Assembly: GCA_947044405.1 (NCBI GenBank)
Contig: CAMRHE010000156.1
Location: 2,275,001-2,339,000 of the forward strand
DNA: 64,000 bases
Origin: Leptodactylus fallax
Lineage: Eukaryota; Chordata; Amphibia; Anura; Leptodactylidae
Direction: 5' to 3'
Shown: positions 9,327 through 22,338 of the stretch, in pieces
Layout of the letters: each line of letters begins with the position of its first letter
Numbering within the stretch: the stretch's first letter is position 1
The notes under the pieces: generated by a model
What the model was told of the DNA's origin: nothing
The model's database searches: none
The model's input: only the letters and a program-made list of their open reading frames with translations
Program-made: the position numbers and the translations under genes

Positions 9327-10640
9327 CTTTAATCCAAGGAAAATGTGTGTACTTCAGCAGCTTCATTGAGTAATAGCAGGTGGGGAATTTGTTCTCCAGT
9401 CATCAATTTATCACTGTGGACACTTCTTCTGGGCCCTTTCAGATGGCCTTGTTTAGTCCAAAGAACTCGTTCTGTGTGATGGCCATGTTTCCTGGACCGA
9501 CGATGCCTTGTCTGAACTGCACTCACAGCACCATAGTGATTTATATTGCTATACGTTTCCTATTTACCGCTGGTATACTGTCCTATTTTCCAATGGTTCC
9601 TGTGAGTAGGGGACGGTAGACCTGTGGTAGTTTGGGAGGTCACAGCATCATGAATCAGTTTGATGCTGTGAGTTCAGTATAGATGAGCCGCAGTCGGTCT
9701 GGGAAAAGCAGCCGCCATACAGACCATATTTCCAGCCATCTGAATGGGGCCTTAGGAAATGAGAGGCGTATTGATCAGGCAACTCATTGAATTAAATGCT
9801 AATTCTGTAGGATCCCCTCTCTGACAGGGCTTTCCTCACTGTGTATATGTCCCTGCCATTAGGGAGAAGTTACTCTGCAAATTTAGTAGAAATAAGAGCA
9901 GAAGGGCTTTAAACGTATGGCTAACCTTTGTAAGCAATCTTTGAAGTGTATTCACATGTGAAGATGGTAATTTATAAAAGCAGTGTCTTTTAACTGTTTG
10001 GGAACATTTAACCGTCTCGTGGGGACATTTTCTGTGATATTAGTCCAAGCAAATTTTCCTAAATGTTCCTTGCAACCAGCAGCCTAGACCTCTAGGTGAG
10101 AAAGCAGACAGTATACAAATATATAGGCTACTAACACTCATTTCAGTGGACATGATTTTCTAGGCCAGCATTTTAATGTGGAAAACAGCAGCAAAGATGA
10201 CATGCTCTGTATCAGAACCAGCTGAAAAACTTGGATATTGAGTTAAAGTCTTCCCTGAATGATTGAAGGTCAGATTTCAGTTACATGAGTAGGTCTCTAG
10301 TTTGAATTTTAAGGTGGGCCTGACATATAACATCATTACATTTACATTTGGAAATTCTCAGAAATTCTCATTTTGTAAAACTATTTCAAGCTCTTTCTGA
10401 TTTCTAAAAGCTATTCTTTTATGTTTGTATAAAATTTGGTATTTGTACTGTCTTTGTTAGGCTATATATCGCAAGGCATTATGGGAAAAGGCTATGTTCA
10501 CATCTGTGTTTTAGCTGCTGTTCACAGCTGAAGCCACAACGCTATGCCTGAACTGTCATATGACGACTCCTAATAGATCACAGTGACAGTCATGTGGTCT
10601 TCTGGGGTTCCATTGTTTTCATGGAAAGAATAGGGTTACT
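9327..10640. other. no gene or repeat recognised
   Basis: Apparently unique sequence. 10490-10560 has an AGGCTATGTTCACATCTG start typical of amphibian MITE ends, but no matching other end was found. Confidence 0.35.
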
Positions 10641-10786
10641 CTTCCCATCAAATCTGAAAGAACTTTAGGTGGAGGCTCCAAAGAGAGCCTCCAATAGCAG
10701 TGTTACCAGAACCTATCTTTGACAATATAATAAAGACAAATGTGCATAAATTCCTCAACATTTTCAATATACTTTGCCAGGTCTTG

Positions 10787-11215
10787 TTTAACCCTTTAAG
10801 GATGCAGGGCAGTTTGTGTGGTAATGCTTGGCAAATTTTTTCATAATTTCCTTCCCCACCTTTTCTGTTGACATAGCGAAGTGAGGCCTTATTCTTTACG
10901 TGACGAGTTGTACTTTCATTTGCCACCATTTTGGGGTACATATAATGTTTTGATTAGCTTTTTTTTAACGTTTTGGGGGTCCATGTGAAAAACTCACAAT
11001 TTTTTCATAATTTTTTCCATTTTGTTTTTATGGTGTTCACTCTGCATTAAAAATTACATGGCATCTTTGGTTCTGGTGGGTCATTACGATTATGGCAATA
11101 CCATATTGATTTTATCATGTTTTACAGCTTTTACAAATAAACTGTCACTTTTTGATAATTAAACATTTTCCTGGGGTCACTGTATTCTGATGCCTATCAC
11201 TTTTTTTACTGTTTT
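10787..11215. repeat. degenerate copy of a TTAACCCTTTAAGGA-type amphibian repeat
   Basis: Starts TTAACCCTTTAAGGATGCAGGGC at about 10788. It continues with CATTTTGGGGTACAT, a TTTTATGGTGTTCACTCTGCA block near 11026-11045, and T-rich stretches. This order recalls a very common frog repeat with TTAA ends. The right end is not clear. A weaker relative seems to lie at 14555-14800. Confidence 0.45.
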
Positions 11216-11596
11216 GTTTGACGGAGATATGTTAGGTCTCTTTGTTTGTGGGTCAAGTTGTACTTCTTATTGGTGCTTATTAATGAATGCTAGTGCAACC
11301 ATTTATCAGTAACAGTGTATAAAAATTTATCAGGAGAGCCATTTTGTATGAGCATTTACAGGAAAATTTGGGGTAAATAGACTGAAATTGGTGTCTTCAG
11401 CCTTCCAGATAAAGATATTGTTATTCACGGATTCCTATAGCAAAGATACTGTGAATGTTAGCGGCAGTTGATAAGACTGAAAGTTAAGAAGAATTTGAGG
11501 TGGTCTTCTGTCTCAGGTTCCTCTCAAAACTCTGTTGGAACTTTCTGTTGTGGGTTTACTCTCTGGTGAGCCTCAGAAACAATGGGGATAATAAGT

Positions 11597-11787
11597 AGTA
11601 GTCTCACACTGCAGGTTTTGCGACTGATTCATCTACAAAATCTGGGTTATGATCGAGCAGGATATGCCTTTTCTCACTGTTCTGCAAAAGGAGGCAGATC
11701 CCAGTTATAATTTGGAGCTGATTTTGAGGTAGAATCTGCCTCAAAATCAGCTCCAAATTCCTCTGGTCTGTGTGAATGTAGACTTAG
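11597..11787. repeat. foldback MITE with 19-bp perfect stem
   Basis: 11711-11729 is the exact reverse complement of 11739-11757 around a 9-nt loop (GGAGCTGATTTTGAGG core). Outer TCACACTGCAGG and GTGTGAATGTAGAC segments may be decayed ends. 25090-25410 carries the same GAATTTGGAGCTGA motif, so this is a dispersed family. Confidence 0.6.
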
Positions 11788-13625
11788 GTCTCTTTTACCT
11801 ACTGCTTGATACTACATGCAGCTACCTGCGACAAGAGTCTCCGTATGCATTTTATATGGCTCAAGTGTATTATGTTTAAACTTCTTTGTTTCATAATATT
11901 GCAGCATTTGTAAAGAGGACAAGCCTGTGGAGGCTTTTGTTACCCATTAAAAATGGAGACAAGACTAACCTAGAATGTACTTCTAGTTTCCCAGGGTGCC
12001 AAAAAGCTGCCTCAAGTGCTTCCTCAGTGGTACATGTTCACCATGTATAATCTAAATGTGCATGTAAAATAGAGGAAAGCAAGTGGAAGTGAATTTTAAT
12101 CTAGTGTAGATTATGCAGTTACTACTGCACATACCTGCAGCAGTTTGTCGTTGTGCACAGTAGTGGACAGTGTGTAACAAATACTTCCAAGGCCTTTGCT
12201 ATGTGTTTTATCCTCTTCAACATGTGAAACTTTAGAAGGAGCCGAAGTGAAGGTTAGGGAATAAAAGGCAAAAAAGTCTAAAAGGTTAGCACGCGCAAGC
12301 TTTGTGTTTTATAAGGAGGTGTCCGTCTGGGATTTTATTGATTGGACTTGTGCTCTACTGTGGGTTTTGTAAGTTACATGCTAGCTTGTAAAACTAGATT
12401 TTAATGGACCCTGCCAAATTTCTTCATTTTCTCTTTATATAGAAAGAGCACTGATAAGCGTTCTAGTCTTGCCAGTGGCAGTTTTCTTGTGAGAATATAT
12501 TACATTTTACATTATTAAAGGGAATGTGTCACTTATATATTGTTTCCTAATTAAAACCACATTTTTAAATTTTTTAAATCTATTTCCGGTGTATCATTAT
12601 TGGAGCAACCAACTTGCCTTTAACATGTAGAGATACTGTATGTTACAACAACCACATGGACCATAGACACAGTCTGAAGATGTTCATTGCAGTCTGTGGG
12701 AGAGTTTTCTAGACATGTTTTGTGATGTGTGCAGAGGTTATTGTGCAGTGAACGCTAACAGATAAGGTATAAATCACTAGTACAATGTGTACATGAGGAA
12801 TAACATTAGCATTTTCCCATCTGCAGGTTCTATCTCTAATTTTCAGTTCTCCCTGAGCTGATGAATGAAAACTAGCTGCTATGATGTTTCCCCTACACCA
12901 TACACAAAAAATAGAGAAGAATTTGTTCATTTAGCTCTTTCTCTCATTGTCACTCAGATGCAACAGTAGGATCATATTGAACATTATAGAGAAATACAGA
13001 CCTGTACTGATGTTAATAAATCACTTGGCACTTACAACTATTTACTGTATCTTCAAGAGTATATATCTTTGCCAGTGTCTCTCTTCATTTACTCTCCTCT
13101 CTTACTTCCCCCTTAACCACTTCATAGATTTCTTTGTACCTGATGCCTCTGTGAGTTCAGTCCGTCTAGCTCTAGCAGTATGGATTCAGAGTGAAGGTCA
13201 CTTTAGAAGGAAGAAGGGAGAGAAGGATAATAAGTGGAGAAAGAAGCATTTTTATGATTTTATGATATAATACAAAGTAAGTTATATTCTGTTGTACTAA
13301 TACTGATTCATGCACAGTTTCTGAAAAATCTAATGACCATTTAAGGCTTTTCTGTGCTAGCTAAAGCAAACTCTCATGAAGTCAGGAGAATTTCAAGAAA
13401 CCAGCTTAACAAGCTTGTGATGACTGTTTTCTTAGTATAAATTACTATGTTTCCTTATAGATCTGGGAATAGAGGACTGACATGGTACCCGACAGGGCTA
13501 AGCAATTGCTTTGAGCTACTTTTTTATACAAGTGTGGACCATTACTGATACATCTGTAAAAATCATGTGTCCTTAATTCCATTCCTGTGAATGCAATTTG
13601 AGGGTGCTACTACATATGCTGTTTT
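11788..13625. other. no gene; one TTAAAGGG-type repeat start
   Basis: A TTAAAGGGAATGTGTCA sequence at about 12514 looks like the left end of a TTAA-type MITE without a visible partner. The rest is unassigned; short open frames at 12709-13270 lack recognisable motifs. Confidence 0.35.
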
Positions 13626-13627
13626 TG

Positions 13628-13850
13628 GGCTGGGTTTATATGGCAACTTTTTCCTGAGGCACTGCATTAGTTTTTCAGCTGCAGTAATGCCTAGCACATG
13701 TTGCATCCATGAAACCAAAGGTTTTCTATTTAATGTGCATTACCATACAGATGATATGCATGGTAACATATGGTAGGTATTGCTGCAATTAAAAACCAAA
13801 TGCAACTCCTCAGCAAAAAAAAAAAAAAAAAAGGCTGTGTAAACCCAGCC
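13628..13850. repeat. MITE with GGCTGGGTTTA ends
   Basis: Left GGCTGGGTTTATATGGC and right GCTGTGTAAACCCAGCC form imperfect inverted ends. An A-run near 13816-13832 lies inside the right end. No clear TSD. Confidence 0.55.
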
Positions 13851-14000
13851 TAAGGCCAGTTCACATTTCCATTGGAGACTGCTCCGCAGAAACTGACAGA
13901 AATCAGCGGAGAGAAAAGTAACTGCTGTTTTAGCAGTCCAGCTCTTTGTCGGGAGGACCCGAAAGATGGGGAGCCGTGCACAGATGTGAACTTAGCCTTA
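13851..14000. repeat. MITE with TAAGGCCAGTTCACAT ends
   Basis: TAAGGCCAGTTCACAT at 13851 pairs with ATGTGAACTTAGCCTTA ending at about 14000. It abuts the preceding MITE, sharing TAAGG at the junction. About 150 bp, no coding content. Confidence 0.65.
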
Positions 14001-14105
14001 CTCAAACTAACACTTGTCTTTTGAAACCACACATGTGTTTTGCATGTTTGATTAGTGTTAGTCATTTTCATTGGTGTAGAAAAAACAGCACATATAATAG
14101 CACTC

Positions 14106-14537
14106 TTAAAGGGAGTCTACCACCACCAAAATACCTTCTAAATCACTTACATTTTGTTGAAGGGCCATTTAGTGATATAGTGAACATATGTTTCTGTATC
14201 AAATTGTAGTCTTGTTTCTGAGAAATTCAACTTTTATTCCATATATAAATGAGCTGTTTGGAACATTCGGGTCAGGGCCAGACCCACTGGAGCCAGCCAT
14301 ACAATACAGTCCCAATACAAAAATACTGACCTGCTCAATGGACAGCAATTTGCAGCGACTATAAAAGAAGCTGGTGCTCTAGCAGGTGTGGCCCCATCCC
14401 AATCTACAGTTCATTTGGATATAGAATAAAAATTTCTCAGCAGTAAGATTACACTTTAACACAAGAAAGTTATGGCCACTATACCACTAACTGGCCCTAG
14501 AGCAGCATATCTAGTTTGGTGGTGGTAGACTCTTTTA
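14106..14537. mobile_element. TTAA-flanked non-autonomous element (AGGGAGTCTACCACC ends)
   Basis: Begins TTAAAGGGAGTCTACCACCACC at 14106 and ends GGTGGTGGTAGACTCTTTTA at 14537. The inner arms also pair (GGGCCATTTAGTGATATAG with CTATACCACTAACTGGCCC, imperfect). The TTAA target suits piggyBac or Kolobok superfamilies; the right TTAA has decayed to TTTA. Confidence 0.7.
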
Positions 14538-14554
14538 TGTCCAAACAAAATGTG

Positions 14555-14810
14555 TTGTTTTTTTTTTTCGTTGCCGAAAGTTATAACTTTCATTTTTTCA
14601 TTAACATAGTCAAATGAGTAGAAGTTGTATTTTTAAATGACACCATATTGAGTTAATATATTGTATAACTTTATTTTTATATATTTTTTTATACATTTTT
14701 TAATGGTTGGACAGCAACTCTTCTATTTTTTTTGTTTCTGTTTTTTTGAGGGGGGTGGTTTATAACATTTGCCATTCAGTATACATAACTGATAACTTTA
14801 TTTTCAGGGT
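14555..14810. repeat. T-rich degenerate repeat, relative of 10787-11215
   Basis: TTGCCGAAAGTTATAAC, ACACCATATTGAG and long T runs follow an order like the 10787 repeat. Low-confidence relation; no ends defined. Confidence 0.3.
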
Positions 14811-15475
14811 AGGGTGTAAAAGGACACTGACACGTTTCAGATGAGCTTGTGTGATGCTTACTCATGAATAAGGATCACATAAGTCGATCTGTTGTGGATT
14901 TTTTTTTCTCCCTTTCCACTGAACCTTCACCCCACCAATGAAATAGTATGGACTCAATTACATGGTGAGCTGAGCTTTTCAAAGATGCAGATCTCTAGTT
15001 ACATTGTTTATCCCACTAGGGTAGGCTGGTAGGCTGTAAAATAATAATAATAATGATAGATTTTTGCTCAATAGTAATATTAGTCATGCATTGGCATTGT
15101 TTTAGGACAGGTTACGTTATCTCTTAACATAAACAGCTATTTTCTGCCACAATTGTCTTCTTGAGGGGAAGTTTTGTTTGAAACACAGATTAATAATGGG
15201 ATACAGCCTGGATTATTGCTCACACTATTGTTTCTTTTGCTCTAGAGACCTTGCATTATAACAGAAAGCCTTTGTCTTCTTCACAATCTTGATATGAAAA
15301 CATTTATACAACGGAAGCTAGTTGGCTTACAACCAAAATCTGAGATACATCTAAGGCTATTGTCTCCTAGTACAAGCAACACTTCTGTTGAGAGTTACAA
15401 AGAATATGATTTACTGTTTGAATCTGCATGAAATCAGTGTTGCGGTTCTTTTACTCTCTACAGTAAGACTTAACT
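14811..15475. other. no gene or clear repeat
   Basis: Contains a short AAT microsatellite near 15041-15055. Nothing else recognised. Confidence 0.35.
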
Positions 15476-15805
15476 TAGGGCTGGGCTATTAATCGAAAAA
15501 TAATCGAAATTGAAAGTCACTCAATTAATTGTTGTGAAGTTGCAAACATTGATTATTTCAATTATTTTGCATCCATGCCATCCTGTCTCACACTGCCATT
15601 GGCTAAAGGATATGTCACTAACTGTATGTTATCCAATCAGGATTGCTGATATGTCAAGAACAGAAACCAAAATTCTGTGGCACATAAATAGGAGGCGTGT
15701 CAAGTAAAAAATGAAGTGTCCTGAAATAATTGTTCATTAATCGTAATCAAGATAAAATATTCAATTAATCATAAATTTGATTTGGGTCACATTTGCCCAG
15801 CCCTA
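15476..15805. mobile_element. hAT-type MITE (TAGGGCTGGGC ends)
   Basis: Perfect 11-bp inverted ends TAGGGCTGGGC / GCCCAGCCCTA. The flanks ACTTAACT and ATTTATCT match at 6 of 8 positions, consistent with a worn 8-bp duplication. The interior has repeated AATTAATCG-like AT-rich motifs in both orientations. No coding capacity. Confidence 0.7.
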
Positions 15806-15835
15806 ATTTATCTGTGTATAAAAACGGTGTAAACC

Positions 15836-16698
15836 AGGGATAAATAACCTTTTTTTGGTCTGAGGGACCCTTTGAATATGAAATATTTTCAATTGTGTTA
15901 TTGGTTTGTTTAATGTACATAGAAATGTGAGGTTCCTAGAGTACATTTTGATCCAATTGTGGGAGCCCATCTGAAAGTGAGAAGGCAACCTTTTTAGATG
16001 GGAACCTACACTGTCAGACTCGCTCTACCTTTCGCTGGGTCTCTGTCCACAAAATCAACTCAGGTATCTGGGTACCCTCTGCTCTATTTAAACCTTCGTC
16101 ATATAGGTATTGTAGGAGTGCATGGCCAAAACAGAGGTAGTCGCTCCTCAAATGTGCAATGTAAAACAACAAAGGCAAGCACAGCAAGCTGTGGCTGGAA
16201 TACGAAGGCATCTATAAGTGTTTATCAGGTTAATTATTATGCATGCACTGTCTCTGCTTGATGACCTGTCCACAATATGGAAGTCATGGCTGTGTTTCTG
16301 ACACATCTCAGACCAAAGACAGTTCCTGCATTCATGGTTGTATCCATTGGCAACCAATCAAAACAAAAGACTTTCACCATTAAGACGATTAGAGAAAAAT
16401 CTGCAATATTTTTGGATATGTGGTTTAAGTGTTTGGTGCAACTCTTGATAAGAGAAGTGATGTCATGGACAAAAATCTATGTTACCCTGACCTCTGGGGT
16501 CACTTACAGTTTATGCAGAGAAAGTGGTGTTCTCTTCATCCTCTCTGCAGCTTGCAGCTAATTCCCCTCTGTCCCCATCCTACTCCATACTTTCCAAAGT
16601 TTGTAGCTGAGGCTGGTGACACACCGATGACACTCTGCAAAAAAGGAGCACTGATTACTAGTTTGCGACCCACAAAACACACACGGTCGTCTGCAACC
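15836..16698. other. mostly unassigned; hAT-end fragment at left
   Basis: 15836-15885 (CAGGGATAAATAACC then TTTGGTCTGAGGGACC) resembles the CAGGGGTCAGCAACC...AGTCTGGGGTG end of the 49928 element. No matching right end. 16010-16698 has short open frames on both strands without recognisable domains. Confidence 0.35.
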
Positions 16699-17004
16699 GG
16701 CCTAAAGCATAGTGAAATGCAGCTATAAAATGCTGCAGAAAAAGGGTTTTCCTTGCATTTGTGTTGCGTCTTTTCTGTGTTTTTCTGTGCTTTTTTCTTC
16801 CCCCTATTATACCTATAGGGAAACCACTTGCAATTCTGCAGCTAAAATAGACATGCTTGTTTGTCTAAGCTTTATTCTCCCTCACAATATGTGGATGAGA
16901 CTAAATGAAATCTCATTCCCATCTCTGGTACTGCTTTTTTTTTCCACTGAGTTACCGCAGCAGCCAAAAATGGTGCGTTTCTACAACGTGGGGTCTTAGC
17001 CTAA
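16699..17004. repeat. foldback MITE family GGCTAAGGCCCCAC, copy 4
   Basis: CGGCCTAAAGCAT at the left and CAACGTGGGGTCTTAGCC at the right. The CTATAGGGAAACC motif near 16813 and the CAGAAAAA runs match copies 2 and 3. Confidence 0.55.
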
Positions 17005-17813
17005 AACACATAAAAAATGGGTGCTTAACATGTATGCCCATTCTTTTGGTGCAAAATATTGACGTTTTCAGTTTCTGCTATTCCGTACTCTTTAGACTTT
17101 TGTATTAGCAAGTACTTTTCTATCAATCTTCTTCTAGTGACATAAAATTACATTCCATATGTTAATTTTTGGCTTTGAACATATGGGAAGGTTAATATTT
17201 TTGAAACAAGAATTATACACCTTTCTTTATCCTGGAAGACATCTAATTGCTTTTCCAGCAGCAGCAGCAGCAGGTTACTTGACGCTAGCTAGCTTTACAC
17301 ACTTGACATGTGGCATCTCTGATTTGTAGTTTTGGGAACAAAACCAATCAGATTTTATTTAGACGAAGAGAAAGACATTACAAGCTAGAAAAGAAGCCGC
17401 ATCACTCATTGAATTTCCTTTCTATTTTCTGGTGGATTTGGCACTAGACAATACATTGTTCGATTATACCACTTCATTTGCTGGCTTAGTCATCTACTGC
17501 TGTTGTAATTGAAAGAGGCTAATGGTAAGGAAAGGCTGTTTTATGACATTTTTATATTAACATATATTGGAAATGAAGAGGTAAAGACTTTAATGCAGAG
17601 ACATTTGTTTTCTTTCAAATTTAGGAGGTTACTCTTGAACTGACTGTTATGGTGCCTGGATGTCTAGATTTCTTAGAACTGTTGTATTACCAAATAGTTT
17701 TAAGGACTTCTTTAATCTGGCTAGATTTGGATGACCAGGCATTTATAGTCATTAGACGTGGGTTGATATTTGCATGAGTATAAACAGATTCCTTTACATT
17801 TGAAGCTATCCTA
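17005..17813. other. no gene or repeat recognised
   Basis: Includes a short GCA triplet run near 17260-17272. Otherwise unassigned. Confidence 0.35.
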
Positions 17814-18028
17814 TTAAAGCAGTTATGGAATAACAAATATATATCACCTATCCACAGTGTGATTGCCGGGGGCCCCACCGATCACAGGGTCAGTTCCATG
17901 GACTCCATATAAACTCTTCAGGGATCGGTGGCTCAGGACTCATGTAGCAGTGGTTGGTGGGGGTCCCAGTGATCTTTCATCACCTTCTGGGTAAGTAGTC
18001 ATGGGCTTGTCATGGGATAACCATTTAA
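17814..18028. repeat. TTAA-flanked MITE
   Basis: TTAA at 17814-17817 and 18025-18028. Outer sequences AGCAGTTATGGAATAAC and GGGATAACCAT are approximate inverted repeats. The interior GGGGGCCCCACCGATCAC and GATCGGTGG pair loosely, typical of frog TTAA MITEs and similar to the interior of 46388-46986. Confidence 0.55.
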
Positions 18029-18337
18029 ATTGTATAACAGCTCATATATACAGTATATTGTACAAACATTCTCCGTGGCAGTACTATAAATGTTATAGTG
18101 TCTTTTGTTCTTATTTTTTTAACCTACCATATTGGTAGTGTTAGGATTAAAGAGGAGCTGGTGGCTCCCGGGACATGTTTATTCAATAAATATTTGTATT
18201 CCCCAAAAAATAACAATTCTGAAGACGACGCGAGAGTGGTGCACCTGTATATCAGTCAGACCAAAATCTGGAAGCACTTTTTCTTTGTAACTGTGCATTG
18301 TAATTGTAATGTGAGTTGTCATTTCTCTGTATATTTA

Positions 18338-18560
18338 CAGTACAGACCAAAAGTTTGGACACACCTTCTCATTCCAAGAGTTTTCTGTATTTTCATGACT
18401 ATAAAAATTGTAGATTCACACAAGCAAAAGGTGGCTACTTTGAAGAACCTAGAATATAAGACATATTTTCAGTTGTTTCACACTTTTTTGTTAAGTATAT
18501 AATTCCACATGTGTTAATTCATAGCTTTGATGCCTTCAGTGTGAATCTACAATTTTTATA

Positions 18561-18563
<3 letters not shown>
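18338..18563. mobile_element. deletion derivative (MITE) of the 2840-4096 Tc1 family
   Basis: 18338-18420 matches the left end of the 2840 element (CAGTACAGACCAAAAG onward). 18421-18563 matches the same end in reverse, including CCTAGAATATAAGACAT and TTAACAAAAAAGTG, so the copy is a foldback lacking all transposase sequence. The outermost right end is missing and replaced by a (TA)n run. TA precedes the left end at 18336-18337. Confidence 0.85.

Positions 18564-18598
<35 letters not shown>
18564..18598. repeat. (TA)n microsatellite
   Basis: About 17 TA units directly abutting the truncated MITE. It may have grown from the TA target or replaced the lost end. Confidence 0.9.
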
Positions 18599-18600
<2 letters not shown>

Positions 18601-21600
18601 AAGCCTCCTATATGATCAGTGATAGATCCTCTTATGAGTGAAAAACCTTGTTTCTATGATAAAGTTGCAGGAATTTTTTCTTTCTGCTTCAGGCTGATTA
18701 ACCTGTGCTCCATTTTATCTGTTATATGTGCTTATAGTGATGGATACTAATTGCATTATTGTGTAGTAGGGCCCAAGGATTATATTTATACATCTTTTAT
18801 TTCTGGTGGATGGACTACTTTTCTACTTTAATTATGTGCCAATCACATAATTGAGTCCCTGGGCTTTCTTTTAGGTCATATTTGGTTGTGATTCAGCTAC
18901 TGTAGTCTTATCTAATGGAGGCTTTTATAGTAGTGGATCATTTATACTAATAATGCATCAGAAAGAATGAGACATGCTGCTGATCAGAGGAATCTCCTGT
19001 GAATAGATAGTATTAGGGATTAATATGGCCTTCTTACCTTTCTAACACATTTTATAATGACTTAACTTTTAGAAATTTTGCGGTTACTTTTGATGCTTTA
19101 CGTATATGATGTCATATTCTCCCATATACCTCATGTATTATGGAGGTTATCTCCCTTTCAAGCATTGATATTGAAAGGTAATAGCTCTGGAATATGGTGT
19201 ACTCCAGACTCCCTACACTAGAGCCACTAGAAACTTCATGTGTGCGTGTCATACAAATAAAGATTATAGATGCAGTTAATGGTGTTTTTTACATATGTTT
19301 TTGTGAAATAACCAAGTGTCCTACAGCACTGTTCAATACATGAGAACAGAGCAGTGTGACATGAGTTTATGGAAGGCATGGACAAATCATAGCAAATTCC
19401 TCCATTAATAAAAGCTGTCGTACCCCAAACTCCTACTCCCCAGGTATAAGCAGATCCTCTTTCCTAAAATTCACAGCAAAACTACCTCCCTTTATTGACC
19501 CCAGCAATGAAATACCCCTCCCTACCCCTCAAACCTGCTTATTTATTAGAAAGACCTAATAAGGATGAAATTTTTCATATGACCTTTGTCGATTAATTGT
19601 CTAAGTTTAATTAACATCTTGTTTTCTTGTGTAGTCAATAAATATATTGTTAGCAAGCTTGGTTGTATCTCGTTGCATTATTCATATATTATAATCTATT
19701 TGGATCTCACGAAAGATTAGGAGAGTATCTAACAGGCCCTGCTTAAAAGGCTAAACCTGCACCTGCGCAGCTTCTTCTCACAACCATCAGTTGTGCCCCA
19801 TCTGAACATTTAAGCAACTTTTTTATTTGGCACTAATCCGCCATGAAGATTTGTCTGTGCACATAAGTTTCCCATCATTCCTATCTCTGTCGGTGCCTCT
19901 CACATTGCTATTATTCCCCCTTTAGTGCCACGGCTTACCCCACAGAATCTCTCCTTGACTATATGCCACTGACCAACTGCTTTTTTTTTTTTGCCGTGAA
20001 AGAGATAAATTTATGATGGACAAACTTTTAGCTATCAATGGAAATCAAGAAAGGGATCAAAGAGGTTTATCCATTCAGAGTGTGGTGAGGGTGACCTTTG
20101 GACCTCCTTGGCCCCTCAGCAGTGACCACTGTGACCCCCCATAATTACCCAATGCAAGATTTCTTCAATAATTGACTATATGGTCTTCCTTTTCTCTTTA
20201 GTTCCTATAAGTAGATAGAAGGTAAATACAAAAAAAAAAAAGTTAAAAAACAAAATCCACCCATAATTGTTTCTGGGGCAAATATCTAGTATACAATATG
20301 AAATATTTCCATATAACGTATTTGATTGAAAATGAATCTGTGACACACAGTACTATACAGTATGAGTACATTTTGGTAAATGTGTGTTGGTAATAATTGC
20401 TTTGTTTTAACTGATTTATTTTAATTAAAGTACCTGTAAAAAAATGCAATTAGATATGTGTAATTAAGTATATTGCAAATTCTGGCTCTTGGCTACTTTC
20501 CAGAAGGCTGATTTATGAACACATCTATATTAAAGCTTGTGAAAAGAAGTAAGGGTTTTAATCAGTTTAATTCATGGAAAATGTACCCAGTAAAATGCAT
20601 GCCTGATGGAATTACTCACAGTGGGTGACAACTGAGCTGAAAATCAGGAGTTTTCCAAGACTCGAGGGGTTATCCAAGACTGGCTGTAGATGACCTATGT
20701 TTCGAATAGATAATGAGGTAGGTGGGGGTTTGATACCTGACAAACCCACCAATTAGTATACAGAGCTGAACATAGTAAATTCTCATTCTCCAAATTGTCA
20801 TTTTCCTTTAGTAAACTGTTATTCAGTTTTGGAAAAAGCACTGACTGTGCCACATTATTCCAGCTCCTAGTCATTTGTTACAGCCACCTCACACTGTATG
20901 GAGCTGACTGCTTCATGTTCTGTTCACTGTTACAACCCCTTCAGGAACTGCCAGATACTTCTTTAGTAGACTATATGACTGCATGTGGAGCCCCTAGTGC
21001 TGTATATTACCCTGCTGTAAGCATTCCATTTGCCATTATGTGGTACTGTATCTTCATTAGGCACTATATACCTTAGAAGCTTCAATGGAAAAATAAGTAC
21101 AAAATAACATTTACGTATAGTGAAGCATGCCACCTTTTTTCTATATCAATTTTAATTATCTATCTATCTACCTATCTATCTATTGATCTTTCTTACTATA
21201 GCTATAGAGAGTATATAAGAAAGCTGGACCACTGTAAAGATAAAGCACTTTTACCTATAGTATCATTCCTGTTTCTTTGTAAATTGTAAGCTCTTCTTGT
21301 TTGAAATATTAATTATTTTGCATATGTAATGTCAGATTTATACATGTGCCCTCTCAAATACAGTGTTACAAGTGTTAAAGTGCAAATCTATAATAACATT
21401 AATAGAATTATTGTTTTCTGCAGGAAGTAAGTAAAGGGTTGTAGTAAATAACTCTGCCCCATGTTGAAAAGAATGGAGTCTACAGCATGCTTGTACATGG
21501 AGCATGGAGGTGTTAAAATGTCCTCTAAACCATACAGCCAAGCCTTTTTGTGTTTAAATATTTGTGTATGGCTATTGTACAGTTAGTTGTAACAGGTGCC

Positions 21601-21969
21601 CTTTTTCACTATAAGCAGTGTATTACACTTCACTTTTCTACTCATTGTTCTATAGCAGTGTATTATTCTTCACTTTTATTCTTACTGGGGTGATTTATAA
21701 AGACCGCTATATTGAACACTTCCGGAAGGACTGTGCACCTGGTCTGAAATCTACACCAACTCAAGGCATAATGTGCCCCATTGTTCTGTCATCAGTGATA
21801 TTTCCCAATATACTTCCAAGAATAGTATGTACAGTAAGTCATTCAGTTTAGGAAAAAGCATTATGAAGGAATTAAATGGAATTTACCTATCAGTCACTTC
21901 CATATGTTTGAATAGTGTATTTGTATTACAGTATATACATATACATTGCTAGGTATGTTCACTTCCTTG
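18599..21969. other. 3.4 kb without gene or clear mobile element
   Basis: Contains a small CTAT/CTAC microsatellite at about 21157-21185 and AT-rich stretches. Open frames (20795-21076, 21618-21851) have no motifs I recognise and are not supported as genes. Probably unique intergenic or intronic sequence. Confidence 0.4.
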
Positions 21970-22338
21970 AGGCTGGGGCTCCACATGGCGTAAACGCCAT
22001 GGTTTGGCCATAGCGGAAATACTGCGGCAAAAACCGTGGTGTTTTACAATCCCTGCAAAGTGGATGGTATTCTAGCAAATCCCATCTACACATGGCAGAG
22101 GAATATGTGCACCAGAAATGCTGCGATTTCCAAAACCGTTGCGTTTTTTTAAATTGCAGCATGTCAATTATATCTATGGAAACGCCAGCGGTTTCCCTAT
22201 AGATATTACTGAAGCAGAAAGTCCGCAGCTCTGCGGACTTTCTGTGAAAAGCGCTGCAGGAAAACTTTGATATGCTGCCGATGCGTTTTTTCCCGCAGCA
22301 CTTTTTGGCTGCGGTCCGATACATGGGGCTTTAGCCTA
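21970..22338. repeat. foldback MITE family GGCTAAGGCCCCAC, copy 5
   Basis: GGCTGGGGCTCCACATGGCG at the left and ATACATGGGGCTTTAGCC at the right. The interior shows GTTTCCCTATAGAT, CGCTGCAGG and CCCGCAGCAC, as in copies 3 and 6. Confidence 0.6.

Noticed and set aside
18098..18502. 134-codon open frame
   Set aside because: Runs into the Tc1-derived MITE and has no domain or conserved motif.
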